This document shows, one piece after another, positions 1-8,041 of a DNA stretch of 64,000 nucleotides. The translations under genes were made by a program, and so were the position numbers. The stretch comes from Phycisphaerales bacterium (GTDB taxonomy: Bacteria > Planctomycetota > Phycisphaerae > Phycisphaerales > UBA1924). The stretch's first letter is position 1; every line of letters starts with the position of its first letter. The stretch is taken from contig JAIEUA010000006.1 of assembly GCA_019744815.1 (NCBI GenBank), positions 1 to 64,000 on the forward strand, written 5' to 3'. A model generated the notes under the pieces. That model ran no database searches. It saw nothing but the letters and a program-made list of their open reading frames with translations, and was not told where the DNA came from.

Positions 1-16
1 CGGACCGGGTGAGCGC

Positions 17-54
17 CACCCATGTGTCCGAACACCCGTCACCCATGTCTCCGG
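17..54. repeat. Two direct copies of a CACCCATGT motif
   Basis: CACCCATGTGTCCG (17-30) and CACCCATGTCTCCGG (40-54) are direct copies 23 nt apart. Motifs of this kind are, from memory, often found at the ends of transposable elements, so this may be the edge of an element lying left of the window. No transposase is visible here, so the element itself is not supported. Confidence 0.35.
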
Positions 55-117
55 CCTAAACACGAAGCGGGGAGGGGAGGCGCACTTCGCCCAACTTCCA
101 CGCGTCCCACTCCGCGT

Positions 118-182
118 CCCCTCTTCCCCTCTTCCCCTCTTCTCCTCTTCCCCTCTTCTCCTGCTCTCCTGTTCCCCTTCCC
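118..182. repeat. Pyrimidine-rich degenerate array (family G)
   Basis: A 65-nt run of CCCCTCTTCCCCTCTTCTCC-like units lies directly upstream of the EamA gene. Its complement is built of GGGGAAGAG/GGAGCAG units, like the arrays inside dinG (19456-19500) and around glnK (35904-36002). Confidence 0.55.
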
Positions 183-202
183 ACACCGTCTCTCCCTTCT
201 AC

Positions 203-208
203 TACCCT
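203..208 (+). promoter_or_regulatory. TACCCT -10 box, 5 nt from GTG
   Basis: TACCCT ends 5 nt before the GTG at 214. This spacing predicts a leaderless transcript and supports that start. There is no clear -35 box. Confidence 0.4.
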
Positions 209-213
209 CCTCC

Positions 214-1251
214 GTGTCCACTCCTTCCCCCTCTCCCCGCCTCGGCTTCACCCTCATCCTGCTGACGCTCGCGTCGTGGACCGTCGTCCCGCTCTTTCTG
301 CGGCATTTCACCACCATGATCGACGGCTGGACCGCCAACGGCTGGCGCTACGGCTTCTCCGCGCTCCTCTGGCTCCCCGTCCTGCTCCTCGCCGTCCGCC
401 GCGGCACGTTTCCCACGCAGCTCTGGAAAGCCGCCCTTCTCCCCAGCTTCTTCAACGCCGTCGCCCAGATCGCCTTCGGCCTCGCACCCTATTTCGTCGA
501 GCCCGGCCTGATGGCCTTCAGCCTCCGGCTCCAGATCGTCTTCGTCACCCTCGGCGCCGCCTTCCTCTTCGCCGCCGAACGCAAGGTCATCCGCTCCACC
601 GGCTTCATCGTCGGCATCTCGATGGTCATCGCCGGCACCTTCGCCACCATTCTGCTCAGCCCCAAAGGCCTCGGCGGCGGCACCGGCTTTGGCATCGGCC
701 TCGCCATCTGCTCCGGCCTGCTCTACGCCTGCTACGCCCTCTCGGTCCGCGCCAAGCTCCACGGCACCAACCCGCTTCTGGCCTTCAGCGTCGTCAGCCA
801 GTACACCGCCATCGTGATGATCGCCTTCATGCTCGCCTTCGCCCGTGACAAGTCTGGCAACCCCGACTTCGGGATGCAGGTCTTCAGCCTCAGCGGCTAC
901 CAGTTCTTCCTGCTGGTGCTCTCCTCGGTCATCGGCATCGGCATCGGGCACACGCTGTACTTCAAGAGCCTGCAGATCCTCGGCCTCGCCGTCAGCGCCG
1001 GCGTCGTCCAGCTCCAGCCCATCACCGTCTCCATCGCCTCGATCTTCATCTTCAACGAGCATCTGACGTGGCAGCAGTGGTGCACCGGCGCCCTTGCCGT
1101 CGGCGGGGCCGCCGTCATGCTGACCACTCAGCACCGCGCCGCCAAACGCGCCAAGCAAGCCCCGATCGACGAACTCGACGACCTTCCCGTCGATGAAGAC
1201 GTCGCTCTGATTGCCCAAAGCAACGACCAAATCAACGCCCCAAGGCGCTAA
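214..1251 (+). CDS. EamA/RhaT-family transporter (DMT superfamily)
   Basis: A 345-residue inner-membrane protein with about ten hydrophobic helices in two EamA-like halves, the usual size and plan of drug/metabolite exporters of the DMT superfamily. The second half carries the family-like stretch GIGHTLYFKSLQILG followed by QLQPITVSIASIFIFNEHLTWQQ. The substrate cannot be told. The frame stays open further upstream but there encodes only low-complexity Pro/Ser/Leu from the pyrimidine array, so I start at GTG 214, preceded by TACCCT at 203. The C-terminal tail (about 35 residues) is charged and cytoplasmic. It appears monocistronic, followed by 386 bases of repeats. Confidence 0.85.
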   Translation: MSTPSPSPRLGFTLILLTLASWTVVPLFLRHFTTMIDGWTANGWRYGFSALLWLPVLLLAVRRGTFPTQLWKAALLPSFFNAVAQIAFGLAPYFVEPGLMAFSLRLQIVFVTLGAAFLFAAERKVIRSTGFIVGISMVIAGTFATILLSPKGLGGGTGFGIGLAICSGLLYACYALSVRAKLHGTNPLLAFSVVSQYTAIVMIAFMLAFARDKSGNPDFGMQVFSLSGYQFFLLVLSSVIGIGIGHTLYFKSLQILGLAVSAGVVQLQPITVSIASIFIFNEHLTWQQWCTGALAVGGAAVMLTTQHRAAKRAKQAPIDELDDLPVDEDVALIAQSNDQINAPRR

Positions 1252-1264
1252 CAACACACCCACC

Positions 1265-1330
1265 GCGCCTCCCCGCCCCGCGAAGCGGGGAGGGGTGGTC
1301 GAGCGCAGCGAGACCGGGGAGGGGTTCTGG
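1265..1330 (+). repeat. Palindromic repeat, family A subtype alpha
   Basis: CCTCCCCGC ... GCGGGGAGGGG forms a hairpin, followed by GAGCGCAGCGAGACCGGGGA. Copies: 59141-59200 (same strand sense) and 63118-63184 (inverted). Confidence 0.65.
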
Positions 1331-1360
1331 GCGTCCGGACGTCGCCGCGTTGACCTGCCC

Positions 1361-1430
1361 GCAATCCCCTCACCTGGTTCGACGCTTTGCGTCGAACCGT
1401 CCTCTCCCCGCAAGCGGGGAGAGGAGGCGC
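1361..1430 (+). repeat. Palindromic repeat, family A subtype beta
   Basis: The unit reads CCCCTCACCTG, a TTCGACGC/GCGTCGAA hairpin, then CCTCTCCCCGC ... GCGGGGAGAGG. Inverted copies lie at 62299-62369 and 63014-63084. Together with the alpha unit at 1265 it forms a composite element of about 165 bp. Confidence 0.65.
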
Positions 1431-1470
1431 TACTGATGCGAGGTGGAATTGGACATCGGTTGTTCCAGAC

Positions 1471-1563
1471 GCACCAGTCGCGCGGCTCCGAGCAGCCGCG
1501 GACTGGTGGCACCCAAGACAGAAGGTGCCATCAGTCCGCCGGCTCGGCGGCGCGACTGATGCC
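1471..1563. repeat. Inverted-pair repeat, family B
   Basis: Unit B (1471-1514, CACCAGTCGCGCGGCTCCGA...) is followed after 9 nt by its approximate reverse complement B' (1524-1563, GGTGCCATCAGTCCGCCGG...). The same two units, in the order B'-loop-B, occur at 26411-26525 and 46515-46628. Confidence 0.7.
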
Positions 1564-1637
1564 GTCCGGGGCCATCACCTCCGGTCACAGCAGTCGCGCC
1601 CCGAATCCCTCGTCCACGGCACCACGAACCCATCCCC

Positions 1638-2021
1638 GTGTCCGCACTCCCCACCAAACCCTGCACCCTCTGCGGCCGCGTCATCACCTGGCGCAAGAAA
1701 TGGGAACGCGACTGGGACACGGTGAAGTTCTGCTCTGACGCCTGCCGCCGCGCCTCCAAAAGCAACGACCAACAAACGATCGCCCGCGCCCTCGAGCAAG
1801 CCATCCTCGCGCTCCTCGCCGAGCGACCGAGATCCGCCACGATCTGTCCCAGCGAAGCCGCCCGCCGCGTCCGTCCCGACGACTGGCGCGAGTGGATGGA
1901 ACCCGCAAGGCAAGCCGCCCGTCGCCTCGTGGATCAGGGTCGCATCGAGATCACACAAGCCGGCCGCGTCGTTGATCCCAGCACGGCGAAGGGCCCGATC
2001 CGCCTGCGTTTGGCCCGCTAG
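1638..2021 (+). CDS. DUF2256/DUF3253-type zinc-ribbon protein
   Basis: A 127-residue soluble protein starting at GTG. Residues 9-36 carry four cysteines (C9, C12, C32, C36; CTLCGR ... FCSDACR) as in the small DUF2256 domain, which probably binds zinc. Residues 43-127 look like DUF3253, a winged-helix-like domain ([28 protein letters not shown]). The two-domain fusion is, from memory, a known arrangement; its function is unknown. The gene converges on ispE with only 4 nt between the stops. Upstream are family A and B repeats rather than a recognisable promoter. Confidence 0.75.
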   Translation: MSALPTKPCTLCGRVITWRKKWERDWDTVKFCSDACRRASKSNDQQTIARALEQAILALLAERPRSATICPSEAARRVRPDDWREWMEPARQAARRLVDQGRIEITQAGRVVDPSTAKGPIRLRLAR

Positions 2022-2025
2022 CCGA

Positions 2026-3000
2026 TCAGCCCAAGAGCGTGGTTGCCATCACGCGGGTGCGGGCGTCCAGCACTCGACGGAGCGACTCCGCCACGCGCTC
2101 GCCCGACCCCGGATCGGTCAGCACGAACAGTGTGCTCCCGCTGCCGGTGACGTGCACGGGGGCCGCGACGCGTTCGCACGCGGCGTGGATGTCGCGGAGC
2201 TGCGGCGCCACCCGCATCGCCGGCTCGGCCAGGTCGTTGAACAGCCGCGTCGACAGCGAGCCCGCCGGCGCGCCGCTGCGGGCCAACGCCGCCGCCTGAC
2301 CGGCCCGGAACACAAACCTTGGCTTCTGTTCCAGCCACTGATCAAACGCCTTGTACACCGCCGGAGTCGGGCACGCGAGCGGTGGCAGGATGAGCACCAC
2401 GTCGCCGTCGACGCTCGAGTCGACCCGCTCGATCTGATCGCCAAAGCCGCTGACCACCGCGCTCCGGCTCGCCCCACCCCGCGGCGTCTCGTCGATGAAG
2501 AAGGACACATCCGATCCGATCGTCCCGGCGATCGCACGCAGCTCGTCGATCGGAAGTGGGCGTTGCAGCTGCTGATTCGCCAGCAGCAGCGCGGCCGCCG
2601 CGTCGCTCGAGCCGCCGCCCAGCCCGCCGCCCGTCGGCACTCGCTTGATCAGCTCCAGCTCAAACCCGGGCGAAGTTTCGCCGCGCTCCGCGCCCCGTTC
2701 CGCGACGCGTGCCGCCAGAGCTCGGAGCGCCCGCACCGCCAGGTCTTTCTCCACCGGCCAGTCCACCACGCCCAGCGCCGGGTCCTCGAACCGGATCGTC
2801 GCACGGCACGCGCCCGCATTCCCGGTCAGCCTCACCCTCACCACATCCCCTAACCCGACGCATCGGAACCAGGAGTCAATCCGGTGCCATCCCCCGCGCC
2901 GGTTGGGCGTGCCGTCCGCCAGCACCCGGGCCTCCGGGGCCGCCACCGCCAAACAGAGATTGATCTTCGCGTACGCGATCGCTTCCAGCATCCGCGGCAT
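2026..3000 (-). CDS. ispE: 4-diphosphocytidyl-2-C-methyl-D-erythritol kinase
   Basis: IspE phosphorylates CDP-methylerythritol in the non-mevalonate (MEP) isoprenoid pathway in the cytoplasm. The 324-residue product has the GHMP-kinase hallmarks: AKINLCL at residues 11-17, the ATP-binding loop PTGGGLGGGSSDAAAAL at 122-138 (D133), and GSDVSFF from 163. The first 60 residues hold an extra loop around RVLADGTPNRRG compared with typical 280-300 residue IspE. I start at ATG 3000; a second in-frame ATG at 2991 is also possible. The frame is open further upstream but encodes nothing family-like. The gene is divergent from the Ser/Thr kinase gene and no other MEP-pathway gene is present. Confidence 0.9.
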   Translation of the reverse strand: MPRMLEAIAYAKINLCLAVAAPEARVLADGTPNRRGGWHRIDSWFRCVGLGDVVRVRLTGNAGACRATIRFEDPALGVVDWPVEKDLAVRALRALAARVAERGAERGETSPGFELELIKRVPTGGGLGGGSSDAAAALLLANQQLQRPLPIDELRAIAGTIGSDVSFFIDETPRGGASRSAVVSGFGDQIERVDSSVDGDVVLILPPLACPTPAVYKAFDQWLEQKPRFVFRAGQAAALARSGAPAGSLSTRLFNDLAEPAMRVAPQLRDIHAACERVAAPVHVTGSGSTLFVLTDPGSGERVAESLRRVLDARTRVMATTLLG

Positions 3001-3347
3001 CGTTGGCCCGACGCCTCCCGGCTGGCGGGGCGGTTTCCCCCTTCCTGAACCTCCCCGGCTTGGCAGCAACCCCCGGGGCCGGCGTGCGTATGGAAGATCA
3101 GGCCGCCGAAGGACTTGGCCTGCGGGGGTTTCACATGCTTCCAGCGCACGGACACAGCGCCCGAGTTTCACCGGGTCCGTTCCACGAGACCGGACGCGGC
3201 TCCGCGCCCATGCCGGTCGATCCGCACGCCGCGGGGAACCTTTCCCGCAGCCCGAACGAGCCATCCCGAGCCCCAGATTCTCCCGCAAGACCCTTCCAGA
3301 AATCGGCAACCCCGCCAAACCCCGCTACGCTTCAGGCCGATAACGCG
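3001..3347. other. Gene-free divergent region ispE / Ser-Thr kinase
   Basis: 347 bases between two divergent starts. A TACGCT hexamer at 3326-3331 is a possible -10 box for the kinase, giving a short leader. The stretch is open in several frames but has no codon pattern or family signal, and I see no RNA structure. Confidence 0.5.
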
Positions 3348-4988
3348 ATGGCCGGTTCTGCCGCGATCCTCCGGGATGGCGGTACGAACGGGGGCACAAA
3401 CGGCGGCAAGAACGGCGGCTTGGGTGGGGGGGCGTCTGCCGGGGTTCCGGCGGCGAACGGACATGCAGGAAGCAGCCTCGGCAAGCAGATGCCGGGTCGG
3501 AATGGGCTACTACGAGTGAACGGCGACGACGGCATCCCCCTCAAGAAAGACCCCTCGGACACCAACCCTCTGGGTGGTTCCCGTGGGCCGGGCAACTCGC
3601 CCGGTACCACGCCCGGGACGTCGCCGGGTGATACCGCCCGGATGGGTTCTAAGTCCGGCGACCCGGGTGCTACGCCTCCCATCACCGTCCGCGACCCCGG
3701 CCCGGCTCCCACCGTGCAGGCCATCGAGACCGCGCTGCAGGAAGTCGCCAAGGGCGGCACCAACGTCGACACCCTTGTCGCCCGCATGGTCGTCGACGCC
3801 GGCCTCGCCACCAACGAAGAAGTCGAACACTGCTTGGCGCTCTCGCGTCAGAACGCGACCGAGGAGCAGAACCAGCAGTCACTGATGCACATCCTGGTCA
3901 ACAACCGCTACGCGACCGAGCGCCAGCTCGCACGGCTCAAGCAGCAGCTCGAGGCCGAGCGGAGCGGGCAGCAGATCGCCGGCTACAAGTTCCAGGGCAA
4001 ATTGGGCGCGGGCGCGATGGCGACGGTGCACAAGGCCAAGCAGATCAGCCTGGACCGCACGGTGGCGATCAAGATCCTGCCCCGCAAGTTCAGCAACAAC
4101 CCGCAGTTCATCGAGCGGTTTTACGCCGAGGGACGGGCGGCCGCCGCGCTGAATCACCCCAACATTGTCCAGGCCTACGACGTCGGCAAGTCGGGCGAGT
4201 TCCACTACTTCGTGATGGAGTTTGTGGACGGGCGAACGGTGTTTGACGACATCGCCAAGCACAAGCGGTACAACGAGGCCGACGCGATCGACATCATCAT
4301 CCAGATCGCCGAGGCGTTGCAGCACGCCCACGAGAAGGGTCTGATCCACCGCGACGTGAAGCCCAAGAACCTCATGCTCACCAAAGAGGGCATGGCGAAG
4401 CTGGCCGACATGGGTCTCGCGCGGGCGATGAACGACAAGGAGATGGCCGAGGCCGAGGCGGGCAAGGCGTTTGGCACGCCGTACTACATCAGCCCGGAGC
4501 AGATCCGCGGCGAGGTGAACATCACCCCGGCGGCGGACATCTACTCGCTGGGCGCGACGCTGTACCACATGGTGACGGGCAACGTGCCGTTCGACGGCAA
4601 GAACCCCTCGGCGGTGATGCACAAGCACCTAAAGGCCGAGCTGGTGCCGCCGGATCATGTGAACCCGAAGCTCTCCGCGGGGATCTCCGAGGTCATCGAG
4701 ATGATGATGGCCAAGGACCCGAAGGCTCGGTACAAGAGCTGCAAGGACCTTTTGATCGATCTGCGGGCGGTGCGGAAGAAAGAGAACCCGCCGATCGCGC
4801 ACAAGGACGTCTTGCCGCAGGAAGACATCGCGGCGTTGCAGGCGCTGGAGGCCTCGGCGAGCTCGGAGATCGCGGAAGACAAGTCGGTGGCGCGGCGTGG
4901 GCCGAACCCGATGCTGGTGTGGGGGCTGATCATCAGCCTGGTGCTGAGCGTTGGGTTCAACATTGTGCTGGTGATGACGAGGACGTAA
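3348..4988 (+). CDS. Membrane-anchored serine/threonine protein kinase
   Basis: A 546-residue Hanks-type (PknB-like) kinase. In order: a Gly/Asn/Pro/Ser-rich low-complexity N-terminus (about 1-110), a helical segment (about 115-205; DTLVARMVVDAGLATNEEVE) resembling the N-terminal domain of GspE/PilB-type proteins, the kinase domain (about 212-470), and one C-terminal membrane helix (about 522-542). Kinase motifs: glycine loop GKLGAGAMATV from G217, catalytic K242 in VAIK, H334-R335-D336 with VKPKN, SPEQ. The metal-binding DFG reads D354-M355-G356. I chose ATG 3348 because upstream translation is repetitive and lies in the divergent region. The topology puts the kinase domain in the cytoplasm with almost nothing outside, so it probably senses cytoplasmic or partner signals. 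Confidence 0.88.
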   Translation: MAGSAAILRDGGTNGGTNGGKNGGLGGGASAGVPAANGHAGSSLGKQMPGRNGLLRVNGDDGIPLKKDPSDTNPLGGSRGPGNSPGTTPGTSPGDTARMGSKSGDPGATPPITVRDPGPAPTVQAIETALQEVAKGGTNVDTLVARMVVDAGLATNEEVEHCLALSRQNATEEQNQQSLMHILVNNRYATERQLARLKQQLEAERSGQQIAGYKFQGKLGAGAMATVHKAKQISLDRTVAIKILPRKFSNNPQFIERFYAEGRAAAALNHPNIVQAYDVGKSGEFHYFVMEFVDGRTVFDDIAKHKRYNEADAIDIIIQIAEALQHAHEKGLIHRDVKPKNLMLTKEGMAKLADMGLARAMNDKEMAEAEAGKAFGTPYYISPEQIRGEVNITPAADIYSLGATLYHMVTGNVPFDGKNPSAVMHKHLKAELVPPDHVNPKLSAGISEVIEMMMAKDPKARYKSCKDLLIDLRAVRKKENPPIAHKDVLPQEDIAALQALEASASSEIAEDKSVARRGPNPMLVWGLIISLVLSVGFNIVLVMTRT

Positions 4989-5226
4989 GGCGTGCGGTGA
5001 AGCACGAGTCCCTCGTCCCTTTCTTCATGAATCCGGTCGATTGGAGGAACTATCCCCGTGGATGGTCCGGGCGATCGGTCGCATACTGCATCCTGGAGAG
5101 TGATCGCTGACGCCGCGTGTCGACGAGCTTTCCAAGTTCGGACGCGGGGAGTCTGTGCATCGGTGCCGGGGCTTCGGCCCGCGGTGTCGAATGCTCGCGA
5201 AGGGAGACTCTGCGAGGGCGCGGGTT

Positions 5227-6108
5227 ATGACGCTCCACGAGTTCATCGCATCGGTGTCGCCGCTCTTTCCCGGAGCGGACGCGGTGACACAGACGGTCGC
5301 GCTGGCGGGCGTGGCGGGTTTGGTGCTGACGCCGGCGGAGCGGCTGGCGCCGGCGGCGATGCAGCCGCTGGTGCGAAGGCAGGGCCTGGGGCTGGATGTC
5401 ATCTACTGGTTCTGCACACCGATCCTGACGCGGTTTCTGACGGCGCTCGTGATGTGCGCGATTTTGTTCATTGCCGCGTGGTGCGTCGGTTTGGAACGAG
5501 TCTCGCCCGACATTCTGATCGACGGCTTTGGTCCGCTGGCCCGACAGCCGGTGTGGCTGCAGTGCGTGGAGGTGTTGATCCTCGCGGACTTTGTGGACTA
5601 CTGGACGCACCGGACGCTGCACCGCGGGCCGCTGTGGCGGATCCACGCGATCCATCACTCGCCGCGGGAGATGAACTGGATGTCGTCGTCGCGGGTGCAT
5701 CCGTTGAACGACTTGATGACGCGGTCGTGCCAGTTACTGCCGATCCTGGGGCTGGGCTTCTCGGCGATGTCGGTGATCAGCGTGGTGCCGCTGGTGGCGT
5801 TCTACGTCATGTTCCTGCACGCCAACCTGCGATGGGACTTCGGGCCGCTGCGCTGGGTGCTGGTGAGCCCGGCGTATCACCGCTGGCACCACACGGCGGA
5901 CGAGGAGGGCATCGACAAGAACTTCGCCGGGATCTTCCCGGTGTGGGATGTGCTGTTCGGGACGGCGTACTTCCCAAGGTGGCTGCCGCGGACGTACGGG
6001 CTGCGGGGGGAGCAGCTCGAAGAGTCGTTCCTGGCCCACGTGCTGTACCCGTTCCGCTCGAGCGGCGGGCAGGCCGCGGACGGGGGAGCGGGGAAGACGG
6101 GTGCGTGA
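5227..6108 (+). CDS. Sterol desaturase / fatty acid hydroxylase family protein
   Basis: A 293-residue membrane di-iron enzyme. The three histidine clusters of the superfamily are intact: H128-RTL-H132, H140-AI-H143-H144, and H218-RW-H221-H222. Hydrophobic helices lie at about 20-38, 55-90, 108-125 and 170-200. Enzymes of this family hydroxylate or desaturate lipid substrates with O2 (sterols, carotenoids, ether lipids); the substrate cannot be told. I start at ATG 5227, which gives a normal family N-terminus; the upstream Arg/Cys-rich extension is unlikely. It sits 238 nt after the kinase and ends 7 nt before the convergent next gene. Confidence 0.85.
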   Translation: MTLHEFIASVSPLFPGADAVTQTVALAGVAGLVLTPAERLAPAAMQPLVRRQGLGLDVIYWFCTPILTRFLTALVMCAILFIAAWCVGLERVSPDILIDGFGPLARQPVWLQCVEVLILADFVDYWTHRTLHRGPLWRIHAIHHSPREMNWMSSSRVHPLNDLMTRSCQLLPILGLGFSAMSVISVVPLVAFYVMFLHANLRWDFGPLRWVLVSPAYHRWHHTADEEGIDKNFAGIFPVWDVLFGTAYFPRWLPRTYGLRGEQLEESFLAHVLYPFRSSGGQAADGGAGKTGA

Positions 6109-6115
6109 GGCGTGG

Positions 6116-6862
6116 TTAGGCGACTCTGCTTGAGTGCTCAAGAAGCTGCCGGAGGCGGGATTGGACCTTGGTGCACAAGCGGATCTGAAGGATCAGCGCC
6201 GCGATCGGCGCGATCACGGTGAAGAAGAGAAGGAAGAGCACAGGCGAGAGCCAGACCAGCAACTTGGCTCGCGCTGCGATGAGCGGGTCGCGCAGACGGA
6301 TGCCGAGTTGCTCGAGATAGAGCATGTAGAACACGGTTTGGGCGAACATGACGACGATGGAGATCGCGTTGAGTATGAACTCCGCGATGTCGCGCGGGCC
6401 CGGGGGCGGAGGCGGGTACGTCGGCGGGGTGGAGATCGACCCGAAAGAAGCGATGGCAAAGGCAAAGCCCACCACCGTGATGCCGACTCCGACCCACAAG
6501 AAGACCCGGAGGACGCGCCGATAGCGCTCGAACGCCTCGTTCCACACCCCGCGTGGATCGGGCGTCGTCAGGAGGTACTCGCTCACCGACCACGCGATGC
6601 TGAACAGCAGCGTGCAGACCATGAACAGAGCCTCGGTGACGGAGATCGCGCCGTTCGAGACGCTTGGCATGAGAGCGATCATGATCGCGAACGCGACCAT
6701 CCAGATCAACACCAGAACCATGGAAGCCCCGATCACGATCAGTTGCAGCGTGATCCCGCGATAGAGCGATCGGATGTACTCCGGCGGGGCGGCGTCCAGG
6801 AAGGCGTCGGAATCTGCCTCAGGCGGAAGTTGGACAGGCCCCGGATCCCCTTGGTTGCTCAT
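6116..6862 (-). CDS. Hypothetical membrane protein
   Basis: 248 residues, family not recognised. Five hydrophobic segments are visible, at about 38-68, 78-98, 118-140, 165-185 and 205-228, so this is a polytopic inner-membrane protein. A proline-rich loop (TPPTYPPPPPGPRD) separates helices 3 and 4. The N-terminus (QGDPGPVQLPPEADSD) is acidic and presumably cytoplasmic. The start is supported by TATGCT 6 nt upstream. Convergent with the sterol-desaturase-like gene. Confidence 0.7.
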   Translation of the reverse strand: MSNQGDPGPVQLPPEADSDAFLDAAPPEYIRSLYRGITLQLIVIGASMVLVLIWMVAFAIMIALMPSVSNGAISVTEALFMVCTLLFSIAWSVSEYLLTTPDPRGVWNEAFERYRRVLRVFLWVGVGITVVGFAFAIASFGSISTPPTYPPPPPGPRDIAEFILNAISIVVMFAQTVFYMLYLEQLGIRLRDPLIAARAKLLVWLSPVLFLLFFTVIAPIAALILQIRLCTKVQSRLRQLLEHSSRVA

Positions 6863-7172
6863 GCGCTGAGCATACGAAAAGGTGGAGGTGGCTTGGGCGC
6901 CCGGAAGGCGGCGCCGGACCCGCCGGACTCCCCGTGTGGTTCAGAGGTCATGAAAAACGGGTGAAACCCAGCAAATTGTGGGTCCGGGGAGGACGTTCCA
7001 GGAGGCCGCCCGGAAGCCTCCCTCGCCCCTTCCCTACACTTGTACGATTGTCGCATCGCACCCGGTCGAGGGTGGCGGGCCGGGCGTGTGCCTCGGCTTG
7101 GTCGCTCCGGGCGTGTGCCGGATTGGAGTGTTTCCCATCGCATTCGGTCGATTCCAGCGCGAAGGCGGGCCC
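6863..7172. other. Gene-free region upstream of infC
   Basis: 310 bases. TACGAT at 7043-7048 is a possible -10 box for infC, giving a leader of about 115 nt. ACCCA/TGGGT flanks GCAAATTG in a small hairpin near 6966-6983. No known infC leader structure is recognised. Confidence 0.4.
6869..6874 (-). promoter_or_regulatory. TATGCT -10 box, 6 nt from ATG
   Basis: Read on the minus strand, TATGCT ends 6 nt before the ATG at 6862, predicting a leaderless transcript. No -35 consensus. Confidence 0.4.
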
Positions 7173-7841
<669 letters not shown>

Positions 7842-7850
7842 CGGGAAGAG

Positions 7851-8006
7851 GCGGAGAGACGCAGAGACGCAGAGACGGAGTGGGAGGCCGCTCGTTTCTC
7901 GGACGCTGTGGCGTGCGCACGCAGGCGATCGGAGTCAGTCGTGCATCGCCGCGTCGCCGCTGCTTTTCACATCTTTCCACTCTGTGTCGCCGTGCCTCTG
8001 TGGTAG
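7851..8006. repeat. Inverted-pair repeat, family D
   Basis: Left arm 7851-7882 (GAGACGCAGAGACGCAGAGA units) and right arm 7977-8006 (CCACTCTGTGTCGCCGTGCC...) are approximate reverse complements around a 94-nt loop. Single copies occur at 12576-12616 and 60745-60784. Confidence 0.65.
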
Positions 8007-8041
8007 AGTTTCTGACGCTTTGGTTCCACGGAGGAGCTCGC

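Noticed and set aside
202-1512. Open frame opposite the EamA gene
   Set aside because: Low-complexity acidic product without a domain; shadow of the real gene and its repeats.
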